64,000 nucleotides of DNA from Mucilaginibacter straminoryzae (GTDB lineage Bacteria > Bacteroidota > Bacteroidia > Sphingobacteriales > Sphingobacteriaceae): positions 496,001 through 560,000 of the forward strand of contig NZ_JALJEJ010000001.1 in NCBI RefSeq assembly GCF_022953055.1, read 5' to 3'. The notes under the pieces are model-generated. The model saw only the letters and a program-made list of their open reading frames with translations, was not told the origin of the DNA and did no database searches. Made by a program: the position numbers and the translations under genes. Every line of letters begins with the position of its first letter. Position 1 is the stretch's first letter. Below are positions 1 to 7,578 of this stretch, piece after piece.

Positions 1-1
1 A

Positions 2-502
2 CACGGGAAGAACACCTTTATAGACCGTACTTTTTCTTATGTGCTTTCGCAGGCCATGCTCGAGCTGACTACGTTCTCCGTTAAGCGTTTTACCCATAGA
101 ACGCGCCCAGACGGCTCTGACCGCTATTCATTCCCTTCCGGCCATACCGGAAATGCGTTTGCCGGTGCAGAATTCATGTCGCAGGAGCTGAGCGGGGTAT
201 CGCCTGTATATGGTGTAATTGGTTATACTTTCGCCACCGCTACCGGTGTGATGCGCATTTATCACGAGGATCACTGGTTGAGCGATGTAATTGCCGGGGC
301 AGGTTGTGGTATCCTGGCAACCAAGGGCGCCTACCTCCTTTATCCGATCATTCGTAACCACTTAACCAAGGGCGGGCGTGAGAAAGAAAAGAATAAAGAC
401 ATTCCACAAGAACTGCAAAAAAAGAAAGAACAGAAAAGTACCATTTTGCTACCGTCTTATTCTGGCGGAGTATTGGGAATGCACTTTGCCATGCAATTGT
501 AA
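2..502 (+). CDS. PAP2-family phosphatase, 5' end cut off by the window
   Basis: The reading frame is open from base 2, so the N-terminus lies outside the window. What remains has all three motifs of the PAP2/acid phosphatase superfamily: K-x6-RP (KRFTHRTRP), PSGH with the catalytic histidine, and R-x5-H-x3-D (RIYHEDHWLSD). Members dephosphorylate lipid phosphates such as undecaprenyl or phosphatidylglycerol phosphate, usually at the membrane. The hydrophobic stretches around the motifs fit an integral or membrane-associated enzyme. The roughly 50-residue C-terminal tail starts K/E-rich and ends in a small hydrophobic patch. A GTG at 41 could be mistaken for a start, but coding continues upstream with no break. 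Substrate is not predictable. Confidence 0.8.
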   Translation, partial: HGKNTFIDRTFSYVLSQAMLELTTFSVKRFTHRTRPDGSDRYSFPSGHTGNAFAGAEFMSQELSGVSPVYGVIGYTFATATGVMRIYHEDHWLSDVIAGAGCGILATKGAYLLYPIIRNHLTKGGREKEKNKDIPQELQKKKEQKSTILLPSYSGGVLGMHFAMQL

Positions 503-536
503 TATTGGAAATATTTTCAGTATGCAATAGCTGTTA

Positions 537-575
537 AAGGCCGTGGTTTTGCTGAGCAAACCACGGCCTTGTTGT
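537..575 (+). terminator. Rho-independent terminator after the PAP2 gene
   Basis: A perfect 13-bp stem (AAGGCCGTGGTTT pairing with AAACCACGGCCTT) encloses an 8-base loop, with a short T-containing tail. It lies 35 bp downstream of the PAP2 stop codon. Confidence 0.75.
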
Positions 576-895
576 TGAAAAATAGCGTACTGCCATTCAA
601 ATGCGGCTTTTTAAAGGTGAAGTTTATTTTGTTTTAAGGATTAATAAAATTGCATTTTAATGAAATTTATTGTTTTAATTTTTAAAATAGTGTAGAAAAT
701 ACACTGATTTGGATTCTAAAAATTAATCATTCTTATAATTTTTTTGTTTTTTGTTAAAACAAAGCGCCCCGCTGTTTGTCTCCATATATGCGATCCGTCA
801 TCGCGCTTACTGATAACTGTCATTTCTTATCGTTTTTCAAAATCGCACTTTAGAAGTGATCTATCCGTTGCTGTTATTGTAATCGTCTATTTACC
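576..895. other. A/T-rich intergenic region without a gene
   Basis: About 320 bases separate the terminator from the universal stress protein gene. I see no convincing reading frame. The stretch is rich in A/T runs and contains one inverted repeat at 689-705, AGTGTA-N5-TACACT, which could be a regulator site. The promoter of the stress protein gene should be here, but I could not fix a clear TTTG...TAnnTTTG pair. Confidence 0.4.
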
Positions 896-1753
896 ATGAT
901 AAAAACAATTTTGGTCTTTAATGACCACTCCTCTGAAGCGGAACACGCTGCAGAATTGGCGCTGGGTATCGCCCAAAAAATGAATGCCAATCTTTTACTG
1001 GCTACTATAGCCAAGGTAAAAGAAGGTAAACGTATTACCGCTCAGGAACCGGTACTTGTCGCGGGTAAGCAAAAGGCAGAACCTGTCACGTATTCATTTC
1101 AGATCACCTTGCAGGAGCACCTGCAGCAAATTGTTAATAAAGACAAACGGGAGGGATTTAAACCGGCCATTAAAAGCCTTGACCTGAGCGACCATGCCGA
1201 GATCGATCTGGCGGCCCTGGTAATTAAGAACGAGATATGGATGATGGTTAAAGGTACCTCTGCCAATCAGCAAGCCAACAATTTTAGGTCACGTATCAAC
1301 GTTCAAAGCGTGCTTAACCGCGTCATGTGCCCATTACTGCTGGTGCCGGAACAGTTTGAATTGAAAGACTTTGAACATATTGTGTATACCGCAGATCTGA
1401 GATATAGCAGGCTGCATGTAACCAAATACCTGGCAGAGATTGCTGAGGCTTATGGTGCAGACATGATGCTGGCCCACCTGTCTGCTAAAGGTATCCCGCA
1501 CATGGAAGAAAATTATGCGCATCGCTTTTTCGATACCGAAATTAACAACCGGGTAAAATATCCTAAATTGTGGTTTAACAACATCTGCGAGCGTAACCTT
1601 ACTACAGCGGTAGACGTGCTGGTTAATGGCATGCATACAGATATGCTGGCGATGGTGAATCACCGCTTCCATTTTGAACAAATTCTTGGCCGGTACATTA
1701 ACAATGCCCTGCCTGCCCATATTGCCATCCCCGTAATGGTTTTCCCTTATTAA
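896..1753 (+). CDS. Tandem universal stress protein (UspA family)
   Basis: A 285-residue cytosolic protein with the layout of two fused Usp domains. The first opens with MIKTILVFNDHSSEAEHAAELAL, a typical beta-strand plus helix Usp start, and ends near residue 150 at CPLLLVPE. The second runs from about 155 (HIVYTADLRYSR) to PVMVFPY at the C-terminus. Usp proteins bind ATP or act as stress-responsive regulators. The usual G-x2-G-x9-G(S/T) ATP-binding motif is not obvious in either half, so nucleotide binding is uncertain. The gene is single, bounded by terminators on both sides, so it is probably transcribed alone. The ATG at 896 is the only good start. Confidence 0.8.
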   Translation: MIKTILVFNDHSSEAEHAAELALGIAQKMNANLLLATIAKVKEGKRITAQEPVLVAGKQKAEPVTYSFQITLQEHLQQIVNKDKREGFKPAIKSLDLSDHAEIDLAALVIKNEIWMMVKGTSANQQANNFRSRINVQSVLNRVMCPLLLVPEQFELKDFEHIVYTADLRYSRLHVTKYLAEIAEAYGADMMLAHLSAKGIPHMEENYAHRFFDTEINNRVKYPKLWFNNICERNLTTAVDVLVNGMHTDMLAMVNHRFHFEQILGRYINNALPAHIAIPVMVFPY

Positions 1754-1765
1754 TTAAGGGTAACT

Positions 1766-1810
1766 AAAGGCATAAACTACCAGAGCCGGGTGGTTTATGC
1801 CTTTGTTTTT
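1766..1810 (+). terminator. Terminator after the universal stress protein gene
   Basis: A 12-bp stem (AAAGGCATAAAC pairing with GTTTATGCCTTT) is followed by a T-rich run, 12 bp after the stop codon. Confidence 0.75.
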
Positions 1811-1816
1811 ATACTC

Positions 1817-1842
1817 CTCAATCGTTTCCGTAGATTTTCAAA
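1817..1842. promoter_or_regulatory. Degenerate copy of the pectin-locus operator upstream of uxaC
   Basis: Aligned by eye to the two 26-bp near-palindromes at 4483 and 5731, this stretch matches 16 of 26 positions, including the block CAATCGTT and the central CCG. It lies about 110 bp before the uxaC start. The second half-site is poorly kept, so this is a weak call. Confidence 0.25.
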
Positions 1843-1951
1843 CTTTCAAGCCGTTTAATAAAAGCAGTTCGTTTATATTTACTGCCTGTCAAATAAACAG
1901 TTAAAACCTTACCGTTAACGGTATCGAGTGCTTCATCAAGCAGAAAATTAT

Positions 1952-3352
1952 ATGAAGAATTTTTTAGACGATAATTTTTTATTGCCGAATAAGTCGGCAG
2001 AAAGGCTTTATCATGATTATGCCAAAGCCATGCCGATCATTGATTATCACTGCCATTTGCCACCAGACCAGATCGCGGCAGATCACCAGTTTGAAAACCT
2101 GACCCAGATCTGGTTGTATGGCGACCATTACAAATGGCGTGCAATGCGTGCTAATGGTGTTAACGAAGCGTACATCACCGGTAATAAGTCTGACTATGAG
2201 AAGTTTGAGCAATGGGCCAATACCGTTCCGTACACCGTACGTAACCCGTTGTTCCACTGGACGCACCTGGAGTTGCAGCGTTATTTCAACGTATACGATC
2301 TATTGCTGCCAGCCAGTGCAAAAAAGGTTTACGACGATTGTACTTCCAAATTGCAAACCCCGGAATACAGTGTGCGCAGCCTGATTACCAAAATGAATGT
2401 GGAGGCTGTTTGCACTACCGACGACCCGATAGATAACCTGGAACATCACCAGAAGATTAAACAGGATGGCTACAGCGTAAAAGTATTGCCTGCTTATCGC
2501 CCGGATAAGGCGATGAATGCCGATGATATCGCTGCACTGAACACCTACATCAATAAAGTAGAAGAAGTTACCGGCCTAAAGATAGAAGATTACGATACCT
2601 ACCTGGAGGCACTGAAACAACGACACGATTACTTTGCGGCAAACGGCTGTTCGGTTTCTGACCACGGTTTAGAACAGATTTATGCCGAAGACTATACCCA
2701 GGAAGAAGTGCAGGGGATTTTCAGAAAAATCAGGGCCAACCAGGTGCTGCTGCCTGGCGAGATACTAAAGTTTAAATCGGCGATGCTGTACGAGTTTGCC
2801 CTTTGGGATCATGAAAAAGGCTGGGTGCAGCAATATCACCTCGGCGCATTGCGCAACAATAACAGCCGCGCGTTCCGTAACCTGGGCGCAGATACCGGTT
2901 GGGATTCAATAGGTGATTTTTCGCAGGCACGCGCACTTTCTAAATTCCTGGATAAGCTGGATAGCGAAGACCGCCTGGCAAAAACCATTATTTATAACCT
3001 TAACCCTGCTGATAACGAGCTGATGGCAACCATGATCGGTAATTTTAACGATGGTTCCGTTGCCGGAAAAATACAGTTTGGTTCGGCATGGTGGTTCCTG
3101 GATCAGAAAGACGGTATGACACGCCAGATCAACGCCTTATCTAACATGGGCTTGCTGAGCCGGATGGTAGGTATGCTGACGGATTCGCGCAGCTTCCTGT
3201 CATACCCCCGCCACGAATACTTCCGCCGTTTGTTGTGCAGTATCTTAGGTGAAGATATTGAGAATGGAGAATTACCTGCTGATTACGAGTGGATCGGTAA
3301 AATTGTGCAGGATATCTGCTATCATAACGCTAAAAATTACTTCAGCTTTTAA
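1952..3352 (+). CDS. uxaC: Uronate isomerase (glucuronate/galacturonate isomerase)
   Basis: Converts D-galacturonate to tagaturonate, or glucuronate to fructuronate, the first cytosolic step of hexuronate breakdown. From the ATG at 1952 the protein is 466 residues, matching the roughly 470 of the family. The metal-site motif DYHCHLPP at residues 31-38 is typical of this amidohydrolase-superfamily branch, and the whole length reads as UxaC (for example GSAWWF, LTDSRSFLSYPRHEYFRR). A GTG 24 bases upstream is in frame but would add an atypical extension, so I prefer the ATG. It sits apart from uxaB and uxaA, which lie 6 kb downstream on the same strand beyond the divergent LacI gene. It is probably under the same control. 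Confidence 0.93.
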   Translation: MKNFLDDNFLLPNKSAERLYHDYAKAMPIIDYHCHLPPDQIAADHQFENLTQIWLYGDHYKWRAMRANGVNEAYITGNKSDYEKFEQWANTVPYTVRNPLFHWTHLELQRYFNVYDLLLPASAKKVYDDCTSKLQTPEYSVRSLITKMNVEAVCTTDDPIDNLEHHQKIKQDGYSVKVLPAYRPDKAMNADDIAALNTYINKVEEVTGLKIEDYDTYLEALKQRHDYFAANGCSVSDHGLEQIYAEDYTQEEVQGIFRKIRANQVLLPGEILKFKSAMLYEFALWDHEKGWVQQYHLGALRNNNSRAFRNLGADTGWDSIGDFSQARALSKFLDKLDSEDRLAKTIIYNLNPADNELMATMIGNFNDGSVAGKIQFGSAWWFLDQKDGMTRQINALSNMGLLSRMVGMLTDSRSFLSYPRHEYFRRLLCSILGEDIENGELPADYEWIGKIVQDICYHNAKNYFSF

Positions 3353-3388
3353 TTAAGCTGAAGTATCCTATACGGGCCTGTTAGCTGG

Positions 3389-4411
3389 TTATGCCTTGTG
3401 GGACGATTCGCGGTCGATCAGGATCGTGTCCAACGTTTCAGTGGTAAACTCGGTAACAGGCCTTTTGCTTTCTATCACATTAATCAGCATTTCGGTAGCA
3501 ACCTGGCCGATCTGAAAAGCTGGCTGGCGAACCACGGTTAGCGGAGGTGCAAAAAGCTCGGCCACGTCAGAATTGGTAAAGCCTGCAATCGCGACATCAT
3601 CAGGGATACGCAACCCTAATTTTTTAATCATCGGGATACAAGTGGTGGTCAGCCGGTCGCTGGCGACAAAGATAGCATCCGGTTTTTCCTGCATCAGCTG
3701 CGTTACTGCTGTTTCCACTTCTTGCTGAACGGTACCGCCATGGTTGCAATGCTTAACCAGTTCTGCCTGGAAGGGAATACCATGTTTTTCAAGGGCGGCT
3801 TTGTACCCTTCTAAACGTTCGCGGGTGATGGAGAGCTGGCTGGCACTGGTGAGGTGCCCTATCTTTTCAAAACCGGTTTTTATTAAATGTTCTGTAGCTT
3901 CAAAAGCGCCCTTATAGTTGTCCGCGGTTACTTTGTGCGTATCTATTGAATTAGCAATACGGTCGAAAAAAACAATCGGGAAACCTTTATCGTGCAGGTA
4001 TTTGTATTGGTCAAGGTCGGTTGTTTCAGACGATAGCGATACCAGCAAGCCGTCTACATGGCGCGATAATAAGTGTTGTACGTTGGCGGCTTCACGGGCA
4101 GCAGACTCATGCGTCTGGGTGATAATTACGTGATACCCGCGGTTATAAGCAATAGATTCTATTCCGTTTATGGCCTGCGAGAAGAAGTTATTCGCTACTT
4201 CGGGCACCACCACGCCGATAGAGTGACTCCGCTGATCTTTTAAACTAAGTGCGATAGGGTTAGGGCGATAATTGATCTTTTCGGCATACTCAAGTACCAG
4301 TTTCTTGGTTTCTGCACCAATTTCGTAACTGCCGTTTAAGGCCCGTGATACAGTGGAAGTGGACAGGCCCAGGGCCTTGGCTATATCTTTTATCGTGTAT
4401 GACTGGAACAT
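3389..4411 (-). CDS. LacI-family transcriptional regulator of the pectin/galacturonate locus
   Basis: A 340-residue LacI/GalR regulator. An N-terminal helix-turn-helix (YTIKDIAKALGLSTSTVSRAL, about residues 5-25) is followed by a hinge helix (NPIALSLK, 51-58). The periplasmic-binding-protein-like sensor domain then starts at SIGVVVP. The ATG at 4411 gives the canonical start just before the HTH; a TTG ten codons upstream is unlikely. It is transcribed away from the pectinesterase gene and lies between uxaC and the secreted pectin enzymes, so it is very probably their regulator. The effector may be a galacturonate derivative, which is inference. The near-palindrome at 4483-4508 lies 72 bp upstream of its start, consistent with autoregulation and control of the divergent operon. 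Confidence 0.9.
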   Translation of the reverse strand: MFQSYTIKDIAKALGLSTSTVSRALNGSYEIGAETKKLVLEYAEKINYRPNPIALSLKDQRSHSIGVVVPEVANNFFSQAINGIESIAYNRGYHVIITQTHESAAREAANVQHLLSRHVDGLLVSLSSETTDLDQYKYLHDKGFPIVFFDRIANSIDTHKVTADNYKGAFEATEHLIKTGFEKIGHLTSASQLSITRERLEGYKAALEKHGIPFQAELVKHCNHGGTVQQEVETAVTQLMQEKPDAIFVASDRLTTTCIPMIKKLGLRIPDDVAIAGFTNSDVAELFAPPLTVVRQPAFQIGQVATEMLINVIESKRPVTEFTTETLDTILIDRESSHKA

Positions 4412-4482
4412 ATCGTTGCTAATGTAATTGTTATTTAGCAATAATTAAATGACGTTTTTAGCGCGAAAAAAATTGTCTGGGT

Positions 4483-4508
4483 TGCAATCGTTCCCGGAAA
4501 CGTTTGCA
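4483..4508. promoter_or_regulatory. LacI-type operator, copy 1 (lacI / pectinesterase intergenic)
   Basis: A 26-bp near-palindrome with outer arms TGCAATCGTT and AACGTTTGCA around a CCGG centre; 11 of 13 base pairs are symmetric. The identical 26 bases recur at 5731-5756. Even length with a central CG is the usual form of LacI-family operators. It lies between the divergent regulator and pectinesterase genes. Confidence 0.75.
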
Positions 4509-4659
4509 CACTTTTTACCCTGATTATCCTTTTTTTAATCGCCGCTACTGTTTAATCTTGTTTTTAAGATCGGGCTGATTTTTAAAGTACGAATCTTAAC
4601 CAATTATCGAACGTTTTATGGAAAGGCCCCGATAAGAAGGCGTCGTCCATCTATCAATT

Positions 4660-5658
4660 ATGAAGAAGATCTTTTCTGTTTTATTACTGCTCTTTAGCCT
4701 GTCTGCTTTTGGCCAATACAAACCGGTGTTAACGGTAGCGCAGGATGGCAGCGGCGATTACAGCACCATACAGGAAGCTGTGAACAGCGTGCGCGATCTT
4801 GGGCAGCAGCAGGTAACTATCCGCATCAGAAAGGGTGTCTATCACGAAAAGCTGGTGATCCCTTCCTGGAAAACCCATATCTCATTAGTAGGTGAGGATA
4901 AGCAAAACACGGTAATCACCAACAACGATTATTCAGGAAAAGCCAATCCCGGTGGGAGGGACCAATTCGGGAAGGAAAAATTCACTACTTATACCTCTTA
5001 TACAGTATTGGTGGAAGGGAATGATTTTACCGCAGAGAACCTGACGATTGAAAATACGGCGGGCAGGGTGGGACAGGCGGTGGCGTTACATGTAGAGGCC
5101 GACCGTTGTATCGTGAAGAACTGCAATATTTTAGGTAACCAGGATACCTTATACGCCGCTAAAGAAGGTTCGCGGCAGTTGTACCAGGATTGCTTTATCA
5201 CCGGTACTACCGACTTTATCTTCGGCGAAGCCATTGCTGTATTTCAAAACTGCACCATCAAAAACCTTACTAATTCTTTTGTGACTGCCGCAGCGACGCG
5301 GCAAAGTCAGCTCTATGGTTTTGTGCTTCTAAACTGTAGAATTGTTGCCGATACCGGCGTAACCAAGTGTTTCCTTGGCCGCCCATGGCGGCCCTACGCC
5401 AAAACGGTCTACATTAATTGTTTCCTGGATAAGCACATTACCCCGGTTGGTTGGAATCCCTGGGATGGTGATGCCATGTTCCCGAATAAAGATCGCACGG
5501 CTTACTACGCCGAGTATAAGAGTGAAGGCCCCGGCGCGAGTACCGCGCAGCGCCAGCCCTGGTCAAAACAACTGACAACTGCCGAGGCGCGGAAATACAC
5601 CATTGGGAATATCCTTTCAGGGCAGGACCACTGGGACGCACAAGTTAACCATCCCTAA
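4660..5658 (+). CDS. Secreted pectinesterase (carbohydrate esterase family 8)
   Basis: Removes methyl esters from pectin, releasing methanol and exposing polygalacturonate for the neighbouring GH28 enzyme. It has 332 residues, with a signal peptide ending near residue 19 (LLLFSLSAFGQ), so it is exported. The CE8 active-site set is complete: GQAVAL (Gln139), GNQDTLY (Gln161/Asp162, general acid), TDFIFG (Asp185, nucleophile) and LGRPW (Arg241, Trp243). The rest is a right-handed beta-helix. It is the first gene of the rightward pectin run, with an operator copy 150 bp upstream and a second one between it and the next gene. That second copy suggests two separately controlled transcripts. Confidence 0.93.
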   Translation: MKKIFSVLLLLFSLSAFGQYKPVLTVAQDGSGDYSTIQEAVNSVRDLGQQQVTIRIRKGVYHEKLVIPSWKTHISLVGEDKQNTVITNNDYSGKANPGGRDQFGKEKFTTYTSYTVLVEGNDFTAENLTIENTAGRVGQAVALHVEADRCIVKNCNILGNQDTLYAAKEGSRQLYQDCFITGTTDFIFGEAIAVFQNCTIKNLTNSFVTAAATRQSQLYGFVLLNCRIVADTGVTKCFLGRPWRPYAKTVYINCFLDKHITPVGWNPWDGDAMFPNKDRTAYYAEYKSEGPGASTAQRQPWSKQLTTAEARKYTIGNILSGQDHWDAQVNHP

Positions 5659-5681
5659 CAAACTATTGAATTATTTTTTGC

Positions 5682-5693
5682 TTAAACGTTTAA
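5682..5693. promoter_or_regulatory. Short perfect palindrome TTAAACGTTTAA
   Basis: A 12-bp perfect palindrome with an AACGTT core like the operator arms, about 40 bp upstream of operator copy 2. It may be an auxiliary site for the same regulator, or chance in A/T-rich DNA. Confidence 0.25.
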
Positions 5694-5730
5694 ACTATTA
5701 GTAATATCACCTTTACTATTGCTGTACCGC

Positions 5731-5756
5731 TGCAATCGTTCCCGGAAACGTTTGCA
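5731..5756. promoter_or_regulatory. LacI-type operator, copy 2 (upstream of the polygalacturonase gene)
   Basis: Base-for-base identical over 26 bp to the near-palindrome at 4483-4508. It lies about 114 bp upstream of the GH28 start codon, in a 211-bp gap. Exact conservation at two promoters of the same pathway argues for a real binding site of the LacI-family protein encoded at 3389-4411. Confidence 0.75.
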
Positions 5757-5869
5757 TAAATATTTATGCAAGAATAATATCTAAAGCTGAAAAAACTAAT
5801 TACAATTGTTTGATGCAAAGTCTCTAAAGGGCTATTCTAACCAATTTTTTAAGATTCTAAGAGGGAGAA

Positions 5870-7567
5870 ATGATAAGGATGTTTAATAAAACACACCGGT
5901 TTACCATACTGGCTGCAATGCTATTGCCGTTGCTTGCTATCAACGCGTCGGCCCAGAAAAATAGCGGAAGCGCAAATCCGTTTTCAGGAAAAGTGCTGCC
6001 CAAAGTTCAGCTGCCTGTATTTAAAAAAGATACCATCAACATTAAGCGTTACGGCGCCGTACCTGACGGCGTAACACTCAATACGCAGGCCATCAATTCG
6101 GCTATAGCAGCATGCAGTAAAAAGGGCGGGGGCGTAGTTGTGGTGCCGACAGGTATCTGGCTTACAGGTCCCATTGTGATGCAGAGCAACGTAAACCTGC
6201 ACATCAACCGCGATGCGATGTTGCTGTTTACTAAAGATTACAGCCAGTACAAACTGGTAGCCGGTAACTGGGAAGGCGTGCCTGCCGCACGTAACCAATC
6301 ACCTATTTCTGGTAAAAACCTACAAAATATCGCCATCACCGGCGAAGGTATCGTAGATGGTAATGGCGATGCGTGGCGCGCAGTAAAACGCGATAAGCTA
6401 ACTGATAGCCAATGGAAAACGTTGGTAGAATCTGGCGGTGTGTTAAGTGAGGATAAAAAGATGTGGTACCCTTCAGAAGGGTATTACAAAGGCTCGCAGG
6501 TGAAAAAAGCCGGTGTATTGTTGAACGGCAAAACGGTAAAGGATTTCGAGGAGATTAAGAATTTCCTGCGGCCTAACCTGGTAGTATTAGAAAGCTGTAA
6601 AAAGGTACTGCTGGAGGGCGTTACCTTCCAAAACTCACCTGCATGGAACCTGCACCCGCTGATGTGCGAAGATATTACCGTTAGAAATGTTTACGCTAAG
6701 AACCCATGGTATGCGCAGAACGGCGACGGTATCGATCTGGAATCATGCAAGAATGCGTTGATAGAGAACAGTACTTTTGATGTGGGCGATGATGGTATCT
6801 GCATTAAATCCGGCAGGGATGAGGAAGGCCGTAAAAGGGGAAAGCCAACCGAGAACGTCATCATCCGTAACTGCGTGGTTTACCATGCGCATGGCGGTTT
6901 TGTGATCGGCAGTGAAATGTCCGGCGGGGTGCATAATATGTATGTCTCTAACTGCACCTTCATCGGTACAGATATCGGCCTGCGTTTTAAAACAACCCGC
7001 GGTCGCGGCGGGGTGGTAGATCAAATCTATATCAGCGATATCAATATGAAGGATATCGTCGGCGATGCCATCCTGTTCGATATGTATTACGAAGGTAAAG
7101 ACCCGGTGCCACTGAAAGGCGAGCAGCGCGATGCACCTAAAGTTGAGACTTATAAAGTAACCGAAGCAACGCCGCAGTTCAAGGACTTTCACGTAAGCAA
7201 CGTGGTTTGTAACGGCGCAGCCAGGGCCATTTTTGTACGTGGGCTACCGGAAATGAACATTGCTGATATCTGGCTGAATAATATGGTGATCCAGGCTAAA
7301 ACTGGGATGGATTGTACCGAAGCAACTAATATCAACCTGAAGAATGTAAAGCTGATTACAGACAATACCAACCCGGTAATCAGTATTGATAACAGCAAAT
7401 CGATCACTTTCGACGGGCTGAAATACAATGCCGGAAGCGAGTTGCTGTTTAACATCGGCGGCAGCAAAACGTCAGACATCAAGGTAAGCAATACCAGTTT
7501 CACCAATGCTAAAAACAAGGCGAACTTTGTACAGGGCGCTTCACAGCAATCATTGATCACCAATTAG
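5870..7567 (+). CDS. Secreted polygalacturonase-type glycoside hydrolase (GH28)
   Basis: Hydrolyses alpha-1,4 galacturonosidic bonds in de-esterified pectin or rhamnogalacturonan. It has 565 residues with a signal peptide ending near ASAQ (residue 29). The GH28 motifs are present in order: NGDGID (Asp286/Asp289), GDD (Asp307/308), HGG (341-343) and RFK (372-374, equivalent to RIK), on a parallel beta-helix. Here the usual NTD motif reads NGDGID. Bacteroidota homologues of this length are often exo-acting, but mode cannot be read from sequence. An unusually clear purine-rich ribosome-binding site (GAGGGAGAA) abuts the ATG. Eleven bases separate its stop from the GH105 gene. Confidence 0.92.
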   Translation: MIRMFNKTHRFTILAAMLLPLLAINASAQKNSGSANPFSGKVLPKVQLPVFKKDTINIKRYGAVPDGVTLNTQAINSAIAACSKKGGGVVVVPTGIWLTGPIVMQSNVNLHINRDAMLLFTKDYSQYKLVAGNWEGVPAARNQSPISGKNLQNIAITGEGIVDGNGDAWRAVKRDKLTDSQWKTLVESGGVLSEDKKMWYPSEGYYKGSQVKKAGVLLNGKTVKDFEEIKNFLRPNLVVLESCKKVLLEGVTFQNSPAWNLHPLMCEDITVRNVYAKNPWYAQNGDGIDLESCKNALIENSTFDVGDDGICIKSGRDEEGRKRGKPTENVIIRNCVVYHAHGGFVIGSEMSGGVHNMYVSNCTFIGTDIGLRFKTTRGRGGVVDQIYISDINMKDIVGDAILFDMYYEGKDPVPLKGEQRDAPKVETYKVTEATPQFKDFHVSNVVCNGAARAIFVRGLPEMNIADIWLNNMVIQAKTGMDCTEATNINLKNVKLITDNTNPVISIDNSKSITFDGLKYNAGSELLFNIGGSKTSDIKVSNTSFTNAKNKANFVQGASQQSLITN

Positions 7568-7578
7568 AAGAGAGATAT

